Shown: in pieces, positions 48,226 through 64,000 of the stretch
Layout of the letters: each line of letters begins with the position of its first letter
How positions within the stretch are numbered: position 1 is the first letter of the stretch
NCBI RefSeq assembly: GCF_020382885.2
Contig: NC_058495.1
Span: 5,759,627 to 5,823,626, forward strand
Direction: 5' to 3'
Source of the DNA: Scatophagus argus
Lineage: Eukaryota > Chordata > Actinopteri > Scatophagidae
Length of the DNA stretch: 64,000 bases
Made by a program: the position numbers and the translations under genes
Notes under the pieces: model-generated
The model's input: the letters and a program-made list of their open reading frames with translations, nothing else
The model's database searches: none
Told to the model about the DNA's origin: nothing

Positions 48226-51124
48226 ATGTCAAACCCAGTGGGCAGTTTATCAGAAGGCACAGTGTATGGATCCCGGATCGGAATGACAGAGGATTCCCTT
48301 GCCATCCTGGAGCGAAACAGGGCCTCTGGAGAACTCTGGGACCTGGGGGAGACCAAACCAAGTGTGGAAGCCCTGGAGCGTGGCATGCCAGGCCTGTACC
48401 TCTCCTGCTTTGACATGCTCTTCACTGAAGATGCCACTTGGCTAGTAAAAGTTTCAGAGGCCTCCCCAACGCTGACTGTACCCATGACTCGCATGGAGCC
48501 CCAGGAGGAACCAGAGCAGTGCCCCGTCATCGATAGCCAGGAACAGGGACTCTCATCTGGACTGGAGGGGCAAGAGGAGGAGAGGTCTCTGGAACAGATG
48601 CAGAGCATGGTGGTGGGAGAAGTACTGAAGGATATTGAAACAGCATGCAAACTGCTCAACATCACTCCAGGTAGGCTACCTTCCAGCACACCTGCTACTG
48701 GAGTTTGTCATTTTCAAGAGCAATATTACAGTACTATGACATGGAACTGACAAAGGAGCAAGTCTTTAAAGTGTACAAACAAATTTTCTGATACAAATGT
48801 GGCCTGTTATTTGCTTGTAAAGGGTATTGAGTCAGCGATATTTAAGCTACTGGATCTTATTCCCAAAATCAACACATATTTGTGTGGACAGCCCAGGAAA
48901 GATGACAGATCAGATAAATCATCTCCTTACTGACGTAAAGCCATGTTTGCCTGCTCCAGGATCTGTTTAATCCTGACCTTTGCATGAGTTCTCTTGGATT
49001 GTGACAGTGATAGTTCTTTCTTGCCATTAAATGTGTACACAGTCTTAAGGGCGAGGTCTCAAAAAGCAAACAGAGGAAGCATTATGTAGTGTAAAGCTTC
49101 TGGCTGTCATAAACCTTTGCAGTCCTCAGTCATCAGTTCTAGCGATTTAAACTGTAGTCAAAATATTAGTAAATTTATTACATCTAAATATAGCACAACA
49201 TAATACAAACCCAAAAATGGGAATTAACTGAGCTAACTTGACACATTAGGACTTTAATCTCTCTCGAGGAACAACCTCAAGTCCCAGAGCAGGGACTTCT
49301 CTTCAATTTCCTGTTGTTCTCTGTTTTCATAGACCCTATAGAGTGGAACACAGGGAATGTCCAGAAGTGGCTGCTGTGGACTGAACATCTTTACAGGCTG
49401 CCCCATGCAGGAAAGGCCTTCCAGGATTTGACAGGAAAAGACCTGTGTGCCATGAGTGAAGAGGAGTTTCGCCAGCGCTCACCGCAATGTGGAGACACGC
49501 TGCATGCACACCTGGACATATGGAAGTCAGGTGGGTGTGTGTGTGTGTGTGTGTGTGCGTGTGTGGGCCCTATCTATTTAAGGTTCATTATAGCCGGCTG
49601 CAGCCCCTACGATGATTGTATTCTCTACTGTTTGGCTGTTTGGAACTTATGAATTACCATTTCCAATGTGTGCAGTATGTCTTCACATCTTTCTGTACAG
49701 TAAGAGTAGATGGAGGTAGTCAAGTCACTTTTCATTATATAGTTCAGAATTACTAATTTACAGCACACAACATATTATATCCTTGGTGTCAACTTTGGAT
49801 GAGCAAGCATTTATGGAAACAGAGTAAATAAAATAGTAAATAAATAATTAAGAGGCAAAAGCATTAAATTCATTTAAACTCAAACTTTAAAACTTAACTT
49901 AAAGCTTTAAATTAAATGTCTGTCTCTCTCTTCTCTCTCCAGCTGCCTGGATGAAAGAGAGGTGTTCAGTTGGAGATACAAAAACTACCAGTAGGTTTGG
50001 TTTCCTCATACATTTGTCATTTAAATATGATATTAAACTGTAATGAATAAAAACTGCATTGCACAGAATCAGGAAAAATGAAATGTTGTTAGTTTTTGTT
50101 GATTAACTTTACCAAGCAGCAGAAAGGAGATTAGGAGACTTTTTGAGATTTTGGCTTTTGTGCATAATGAGCACCTTCTTTGTATATCTCCTGTGTCCTC
50201 ACTTGTATGGAAACATTAAAGGCCTCACCTCTACTTTGCACCTTGCGAAGTGTGAGTTTTCTCTGCATTTTTCGTCACTACGCTACACACATTTTGTTGT
50301 TGCTGTTTAGGTGCTGAGGAGCTTTGGTCAGAGGCAGATTCGTCTTGTTCAGGTCAGCCCATTCATCTGTGGCAGTTCCTCAGGGAACTCCTACTTAAAC
50401 CTCACAACTATGGACGCTGCATCCGTTGGCTCAATAAAGAAAAAGGTATCTTCATTTTTTTTAAAAGCCACAGAGCAAGGGACAATTGATAGGTCTGTAG
50501 TAAAATTTGTTAATAACTTTTGTGGTATTTATGTTTGGGGTAATTGAAAATTGCATGTCAGCACTGTTGAGAAAATGTCAGTCCACTACATAGGCCATAA
50601 ACTGCTTGTATAGAGATGTAACTCCAGTCATCTGCTTTTAATTGTTAGATTGCAGTTGGCATCTTAGCTGCTTTCATTTCACACACTTTCACAGCTCGAC
50701 TACATCCAATAATAATATCAACCAAAAGATCAACTTGACATTTTCACTTCAAAACTTTCATCAATTAACCTTCAGTCGACACATCAGCTTTCGTCTCTTA
50801 AATTTCTCCCGAGGCTCAACTCTGCTTACACTGGACTTGATTCCTCAAACCCTTTCAGGGTTTCAACTGACTTTATTTAACTTAACTTGAAATGTAATTT
50901 CATGGTGTGTTTTTACAGCTGTCAAATCTCTTGTGATTCCACCAGGTATTTTTAAAATTGAAGACTCAGCTCACGTTGCAAGACTGTGGGGACTCAGAAA
51001 AAATCGACCTGCTATGAACTATGACAAGCTGAGCCGCTCAATACGTCAGTACTACAAGAAGGGCATCATCCGCAAGCCTGACGTGTCTCAGAGACTGGTG
51101 TACCAGTTTGTTCACCCAGTATGA
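48226..51124 (+). CDS. spdef: SPDEF, SAM-pointed and ETS domain transcription factor, 5 coding exons
   Basis: SPDEF is a nuclear ETS-family activator that in mammals drives goblet and secretory epithelial cell programmes. The coding exons are 48226-48670, 49333-49530, 49943-49990, 50311-50445 and 50946-51124, all with GT/AG borders and matching phases: 1005 nt, 334 aa (human 335). Residues about 130-214 form the pointed (SAM/PNT) domain: VVGEVLKDIETACKLLNIT, then NVQKWLLWTEHLYRLP and LHAHLDIWKSAAWMKER. Residues 249-332 form the ETS domain, from HLWQFLRELLLKPHNYGRC to DVSQRLVYQFVHPV. The recognition helix NYDKLSRSIRQYYKKG contains the paired arginines R306 and R309 that read GGA. The N-terminal third diverges except for the PEQCPVIDSQ-like block (EPEQCPVIDSQEQG). 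The start ATG is the first after the acceptor at 48216. The identity is secure. Confidence 0.97.
49533..49566 (+). repeat. (GT)n microsatellite abutting the spdef exon 2 donor
   Basis: The intron begins GTGGGTGTGTGTG at 49531, so the repeat starts within the donor itself and continues for about 15 units to GTGCGTGTGTG. Confidence 0.95.
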
Positions 51125-53150
51125 GGTGGAAACATAGTAGGAGGAGATGGAAGCCTGTGAAATTCAAAGGACACACTATCTCACCACCATGCACTTGAAC
51201 AGCTAAGCTTGAGATGAAAAGCTGACATGGCACACGTGCCCTGACAAACCCCAATAATACACACTTTCGTCTCCAACACTGAACAGCTGGCAGCTGCTGC
51301 ATGAGAGCTTATCTGTGCAAGGTCTGAGAGGAGGATACAAAACAAAGTGGCTGTTGAGGCTTTTTCCTGCTGCAGGACAATACATGAAACAACCACAGAT
51401 TGAAAAACAGAAAAAATAAATAATTGAACTGCCTTGTCATTTGCATGATCTGCCTATTTATTATCCATAATGTGATTTTCAGTTATCGTTCACTCTTTAC
51501 ACCAGTTAGAACTGATTGCTCTTAATTACAAGCTTCAGGAAAATGCTATGACAAGCTGAGCCACTCAATACGTTGCCCACTGCCCACAGCTACAATTGTT
51601 TTGTCTTTTTGTTTCACTCATCATGACCACGATGTCTGTTTGACTTTAAACCAGTTTTTCTGCCACAGTTGATAATGTGGTTGGATTGTTTTCCTTCTTT
51701 TATGGGTTTGGCCCCGACTGTTATAGACACAATCATTCAGATAAGACAGGGTACTCTGCATCTGCATGTACACACAGCAAGACTTATATAATGTAGTTTG
51801 CCGAATCTGAATCCAAGCCTTTGGAGGATCCTCAAAGCCTCTGTTCTGACTTAATAGATATTGCCACTTAAATGTACATTTTTCTATTGTGTAACTTGGT
51901 AAAAAGTGATGCATTTCCTCAACATTGTTTTACTGCGGAGGAGAACTGCTGTACTATATGTTATATGTCAACTCTGGTTTATACTGCTGTACAGTAAGTT
52001 TCACTGTGGAGACCCAAAGTGTTAAGGATAAAATAAATTGATATGAAATGAATAATCATCTGAATAAACGCAGACGAAATGTAAGATATAACCAAAACAA
52101 CAACAATGTCAGCAATAATAATAATTATTATTTATTTTTAGCAGCCTGACTCTTGGGGTGGCAGTGTTGGTCTATCGGTCCAGCACTTTTATCCAGCCAA
52201 CTCTAGATTATCATTAAATTTTGTTCAGATACATATTGCACTCAGGATGACTACTAAGTACTAATGGTGGGTATTAATTTTGGTGATCCCTTAATGTTTC
52301 ATCTAGCACCATCAACAGGTCAAAATATAAGTTTATTTAACACTTTGATTTATGACCAAATTGTTGCAGAATGTATAACATTCAGCCTCAGCTGTACTTT
52401 GTGCTGTTTGGTGACTGTTGGCATGCTAACCTGCAAAGCTAAAATGGTGAACCTGGTAAACATGATGCCTGGTTAACACCAGCATGTTAGTATGTCATTG
52501 TGAAAATATTAACATGTTGATGTTAGCACCGCTGTGCACCATTACGTTGGACTCTTGTCAAAACGTAAGTAAACTCAGATCATAATTATTGCACTGTATT
52601 TCATCCAGCTTATTTTTAATTTTTAAATACATTTTCTCCAAAGAACTTTGTTCCAACAGTTTTAATTTGAAAATGCCCTTTCCCAGTGGCAATTTTGTTA
52701 AATAATGATGAAACATCAGGGAAAAGTTACAACACAGCAGAGTTAACAACAGCAAGTGAAACACTGAAAATGCTCACTGGGGGAAAATGCTGTTGTGAAA
52801 TGAAAACAGACTCTGACAGACACATTATTATTACACAGAAACAGCTGTAATTTACATTAAAAATTTCCTGAAAGAAATTTGATTTTGAAATAGAAACGGG
52901 ATGTTAAAGCATTTTACTTCAAATACTGAAATATTTCACAAATTTGAATTTCTGTTTTTTGTCTGAATTTATTCATAAGAGTATTAATTTCATATTTCAT
53001 TTATTTAGTTAATGCTGATTCTTTGGAGCTGCATATTGTACAAAGACATCTTACCATGCTTATTATTTTCATTTGCCATTTGTCTTCCTGAATGGGGACA
53101 GGATATCCATGCTTAAAATAGGGCTCAATAAACTTTATTTTTACCTAAAT
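51125..53150 (+). other. spdef: spdef 3' UTR and downstream poly(A) signals
   Basis: AATAAA occurs at 51415-51420, 52032-52037 and 53127-53132. The first would give a 3' UTR of about 310 bases. A family A repeat at 52264-52548 lies between the second and third signals, which makes the first or second more likely to be the gene's usual end. Which is used cannot be read from sequence. Confidence 0.4.
52264..52548 (+). repeat. Dispersed teleost repeat, family A copy 3
   Basis: It contains 'ttggtgatcccttaatgttt', 'ctaaaatggtgaacctggta' and 'catgttgatgttagcaccgc', matching the order of blocks in this fish family. It overlaps a chance open frame at 52264-52476. Confidence 0.6.
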
Positions 53151-56100
53151 AAGCATCTGTGTGGTGTGTGATGATCTTTTCTTCTCATTACTAACTGTTC
53201 TTTCTTTCATAAAGGCCAATAGGTTTTAAAATGTCTTATAACTGTGGGGAGGTCACCAGCGCCATGGTGATGTGATAATACACAGAAAATTGTTTATTGC
53301 TTCAGGGAATGACAGCACTCACAGACCTGTAGAATACAGTGTGCACTGATGAGGACTGTGGGCAGAAAGTATTAATAGGCATCACCCATCTTTTCACCAC
53401 TGCTGACAACAACACCTGACCTGCAACCCAGCACACTCTCTCTGCAGGGAAAGCCAAGTTACATATATTATTCAAAGAAATATTTTCAATTTTAAATTTA
53501 AAGTTACTATGTTTCACTGTATTCATTTTAACCATTTTCCCTTCTCTACATAAACTTGAATTCCCAGTTTCTCAAAGCTAGTTTTGGAACCTGGTTGTCA
53601 ATGAGAAAATGGTAAAGTACTCCACCACAAAATGTAGGTTACCTGTTCTGTGATAGTTAAATGCTTGTTTTTATATGGTAGACTTTCCCTTTAAGTCACC
53701 TGAGGTCTGTACTAGAAAGAACCCTCAGGAAATACCAAAATATCATCAAATAATACCTAAAAATGTGATGATTATTATACCACAAACATATTGTCATATT
53801 GTAAAGTTAAAAGACTGAACCTGTAGGTCTTAAGTCCCACTCAAGTATTAAGCGTTATGAACCTGTTTTTTATTTTTATTTTTTGGTCCATTAAGTGGCA
53901 GCAGGTAAGCATGACTGAACTAACTGATGCTGAAAGATTGGTATTTAGCCCACAAGATAATTAAAAAGTCACATCTCAAGGCTGCCCGACAAAGAGCCTG
54001 GTAACTACTGACCTCTGGTGGACCTTTAGTAAACTACGTCATTGTTAAAAACATGAGGTCACAGCAGATGATAGCTGCTGCCTTAACTTAATTTAAGTCT
54101 CTCTCTCAGACTGGATTAAAGGTGAAGCAGTTCACACTGTCACCATTAAAGAAGCTTACTCCGTTCAAATTAATTTAAAAAGGGGCTCCACTTACTTTAG
54201 TCATTTAGTCGTACGTTCCCTAGTGTCTGGGAAACTGTAGGCTTTTTCTCAACATATAAAAGAAATCCATAAAACTTACAATCAAAACCCATTCAAATTT
54301 TATGCCTGGCACTGAACAATTGATAGCATTTATTTATATTCTGCTTGTTACTTGCGCTGAGCTATATAAATGAAAATTTTCTGTTTTGATTTTGAATTTA
54401 TTTGAAATAATTTTTGTTTGAATTTATATGCATTATGGGAAACAGAACTCTGTGATTTGTATATTATTTTTGCAAAGGGACATTTACGGATGCTTATTCA
54501 AAAGTCGCACTTTTTAAAACTCAGTTCAATTTCCAGTACTAAAACTTTCAATTTTCAATTGCCAGTGACTCATTAATTGTCATTCATGGACTGACACAAA
54601 TTTAATGTCTGTGTGGTTTTTGACGCTTTATATGTACATACTACAAAACTACAAAAACTGTATACTTAATACTTACTGTACCACTGTTTTTAACAAAATT
54701 AAACCACATTATAAATGAGCAGCTTGACCACACCGTATTATTCTGATCTAGCTGTGGTTTTAGCTGTGGTTAACTGTATATTTCACATGATTCTTTGGAA
54801 TTATGCATGGATGTAGGATAAAAATGTTATTATAAGGGTAGATAATGGAAAAAATAAAAAATAAATTGTGACAAAATGTTAGGTCTACCACAAATTCTGT
54901 TATATTATCTCAGGAGTACAGAGTTTCATATGTGCCCCAGAGTTTTCTGATGACTTTATTTTTTGCTTACGCAGATGAACAGGCACTACAGTTTGGAAAT
55001 TAGAGCACTCTGCTAAAAAAAACAAGAAAGGTCTCCAGTCCTCTAAAAAGTTTTCCTCAACATTGCAGATCAATGTATGAGCAACAAACAGAAAAGAAAA
55101 AGCATTTGAGTACTTTTAAAAATACAGTTTCACAGTGGATGTCGCAGTTGCACCTTTACACATCTGCTTTTGTACTCTTTTACTGTACACTTTGACAGTA
55201 CATTTAACAGTCCCACTATTTTAAGCTGTTGAAATCTTTAAATTTATATAATCTTTAGGCAAAGAGGGCCTGCGTGTTGTGTTGGTGTAAAATGAGCTTG
55301 ATAAGCAGGAGTCAGATTCTGCCGAAGCAAGTTCTCTTTCAATTTGTTAAATTTAACGGTTGATTCTTTTGTGAGTGGCAGCATGCTGGATTCTAGTAAG
55401 GCAATATTTATTTCACTCCTTTGAACTCAGAGCTTACAAGGAGCAATACTATTTGAAAAGCACACATAAGCATAAACACAGTACAAGAGACATTTCCTTC
55501 CTGGACTTTTTAAAAAATGAACTTCTTTGCTGCTGCAGAACAGGCAGTTGTCTCATCAATATTTCAGGGACGGATCCTCTTTCTGCTTTGTTGTGCATCA
55601 CTTGTTGCAGCTTTCTCTGTCTGCTTCAGTAAGAGAACACCTGCCTCCCTCATTGGCGAGGGTGTAGTTTTCACCAACACCTGCGGTAACCATGAGTAAC
55701 AAACCAGTCACATATAACATTTACTGTTCTGCTGCATGCATTCATACTCTTTGTTTGTATAATGTTTGATTTAGATTTGAGTGTTTGATGATTAAACCAA
55801 ATTATTTAGCTCTAAATAGATGGAGCCTATAGTTAAGATTTAATGCAGCATGTATTTGGGTGCACAATCAAATAGATCCATCAGGACATTTGCTACACAA
55901 TGCAAATCAGAGGTGCATCATCATCCTGATAAGAGTTTTCATTTGATCAAGAAGCTGTAAGTAATTTGGCGGATACAAATCGAGGCCATGCACTGGATCA
56001 GTTCAGATCAAAGTGATAAAAACTGTGTAGGAGCATCAACATGCACATAATCACAGAGATAAGAGCAGAAAGCTGATAATGCTGGGACACTGACACTCAC

Positions 56101-57270
56101 TCAAAGTAAACAAGTCTCATTAACTGCATAAATTAATAAAATAAATAAACCCTTGTCTTGAAACAAAATTAATCTCCATACAAAACAGCTGTGAGTTTAT
56201 GTTTCCAGGCAGGTTTTGCTCATGGCACCTGGATTATTAACACAGTCTGCACGTGAAGATAAAACTGTAAGAGTAACTAAATGACAGGTAATAGTCCTAA
56301 CAGGCACCTTGTTGGGAACAAGTGAGACAGTTGAGGTTAATGCAAACGGCTGAATATATATTTCCATTTCAAAGAGAAGCTCTGCTCAGTGACTTTTATC
56401 TCATTTCAGAATGCTAATTCAGTGACATGCTGTGAAGTGCAGCAGGAAAACAAAGAAATGCACTAAAGGAATAGTTCAACAGTTTAGGTAATGTGCTTGT
56501 ATGCTTGCTTGCTGAGTGTCAGGTGAGAAGATCTATACCACTCTCATTTCCATAACTGTGAAGCTAGAGCCAGCAGCTGCTTAGCTTAACATTTTTCTTA
56601 CTGGATTAAACAAACAATATATAACTACAACATACCGGTGAGCTTCAGAGGTGTTGTTGTGTTGTAGCCTATGCTAAGCTAACAAGTTGCTAGCTGTAAC
56701 TTTATATTTACTGCACAAACACAAGAATGGTATCTAACATCTTATCTAACACTGAAGAAGCAATCAAATAAGGGCATTTCCCAAAATATCAAACTATTCT
56801 TTCAATGATAAACAAGTAAATATTTCACAAAGAAAAGGAAACTCTGTATCTAATGAGAAAACAAACTGTACAAGCATCCAGACTGTAAAAAAAAGATTAA
56901 AATATATACATGAGATGCACAATGCATAGCTCATTCTTACTATCCAGGCACAACTGATGATACCATATCAATATTATCATGAGAGAACATACTGTATGGC
57001 ATATTAGCGTGACATCTAAAATCAAACACAGCTACACACAACGTTGATGAAAATAATTTGCTCTGGTTGCAGTATCTGGAGATGTGTGATCCTGAACAGA
57101 TCTTGTTTCGCTAAAGTCTTCTCTGTGATGAGTACTGAGATGAAGACAGCTCACTGTGCCTGACAGAAAGAGGAAGCTTTGCTTTCAAGTCTCTGGCAAT
57201 GTGCAGTAATGACTGGACGGTTCAGTCTGGGTTCTCCCTCCAATGAGACAAGTGTCCTCAGCTGGTACAG
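53151..57270. other. Convergent interval between spdef and pacsin1
   Basis: About 4 kb between the two 3' ends. The right part should be pacsin1 3' UTR, but no clear minus-strand AATAAA is seen within 1 kb of the stop; the nearest convincing TTTATT on the plus strand is near 55408. A foldback MITE occupies 56466-56812. No other gene is supported. Confidence 0.5.
56466..56812. mobile_element. Foldback MITE with long terminal inverted repeats
   Basis: The left end 'aggaatagttcaacagttta' and the reverse complement of the right end ('tgaaagaatagtttgatatt') pair, and similarity continues inward for over 120 bases (for example 'gataccactctcat' against 'agataccattcttg', and the 'agcttag' motifs). 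The unit is therefore essentially one imperfect hairpin. It matches a MITE I know as common in teleosts whose ends read 'aggaatagttcgacattttg'. It has no coding capacity and probably lies in the pacsin1 3' UTR or just beyond. Confidence 0.75.
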
Positions 57271-63489
<6,219 letters not shown>

Positions 63490-64000
63490 GGTCCCAGATT
63501 TGGCAGAACGGCTTCAGACTGCAGCAGAGTTAATACTCTTCACACACTGTGAGAGAAGACGAGCACAGACGAGTGTAAACACACAGAGACACGAGATGCA
63601 AAAACACAGCACAATAAATACGGTTATAAGCTGCAAACAGTGTCGCTTTAAGGAGTGTCTCTGGCTTTGTTCGCTAAAGCAGCTGTCTAACACGTTCAAA
63701 GTGAACAGTTTAAATCAAGCCTGTGCATTATTTGTTTCAGCCCATCATGCACAGATTAAATCCTGCAGCTCATTTAATCACATCAACGTTCTCTTCATCT
63801 AGATACTGTGTTCATGCTCTCATGATACCCAAAATGTTGCGTCATGGATATCAAAGTGGATGTAAAATTCTAACATAATGAGAAATGCCACTGCACATGA
63901 AAGCTTTATGCAAGAAATGATTAACCACACAGATTTATAACAAATTAAGATGCTCAGATAATGTGACTCTGTGGCTGACAAACAAATATCATCTTCATTT
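63490..64000 (-). other. Upstream of the pacsin1 start codon
   Basis: Minus-strand 5' flank or leader of pacsin1. No TATA box, CpG island or other coding exon is evident. Mammalian PACSIN1 has non-coding first exons far upstream, so the promoter may lie beyond the right edge. Confidence 0.4.

Noticed and set aside
47952..48689. Open frame of 245 codons on the minus strand
   Set aside because: It is antisense to spdef coding exon 1 and exists only because that exon is open.

Overview
The window is vertebrate genomic DNA, most likely from a ray-finned (probably percomorph) fish. The reasons are split genes with GT-AG introns, AT-rich intergenic DNA, and many dispersed repeats of types I recognise from teleost genomes. 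Five protein-coding loci can be supported. In order they are anks1a (minus, one coding exon of a gene that runs off the left edge), snrpc (minus, complete), ilrun/C6orf106 (plus, complete), spdef (plus, complete) and pacsin1 (minus, complete coding region). All matches to named proteins are from memory of the families; no search was run.

Layout: 1-6.6 kb holds an anks1a intron, its coding exon and a probable alternative 5' leader exon with a TATA-like box. 6.6-19.0 kb is intergenic with repeats. 19.0-22.95 kb is snrpc, the U1 snRNP zinc-finger subunit, in six coding exons. 22.95-24.4 kb is the short divergent interval between snrpc and ilrun. 24.4-30.0 kb is the ilrun coding region, followed by about 3 kb of 3' UTR. 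33-43 kb is intergenic and rich in SINE-like and other repeats. 43-51.1 kb is spdef, with a putative non-coding first exon and five coding exons. 51.1-57.2 kb lies between the 3' ends of spdef and pacsin1 and contains a foldback MITE. 57.27-63.49 kb is pacsin1 in nine coding exons.

I rebuilt each gene by joining exons at GT/AG sites and checking phase. The results are SNRPC 149 aa, ILRUN 283 aa, SPDEF 334 aa and PACSIN1 445 aa, each close to the human length. The gene order matches the human 6p21.31 block PACSIN1-SPDEF-ILRUN-SNRPC-(UHRF1BP1-TAF11)-ANKS1A with the same relative strands, but UHRF1BP1, TAF11 and the ankyrin-repeat exons of ANKS1A are not visible here. The genes do not form a pathway; they are neighbours by conserved synteny.

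I see no previously undescribed biological system. The most notable observations are the apparent ankyrin-less anks1a start, the absence of UHRF1BP1 and TAF11, a perfect 35-bp hairpin at 41.4 kb, the loss of one NPF motif in PACSIN1, (GT)n arrays abutting splice donors in two genes, and several repeat copies with readable structure.
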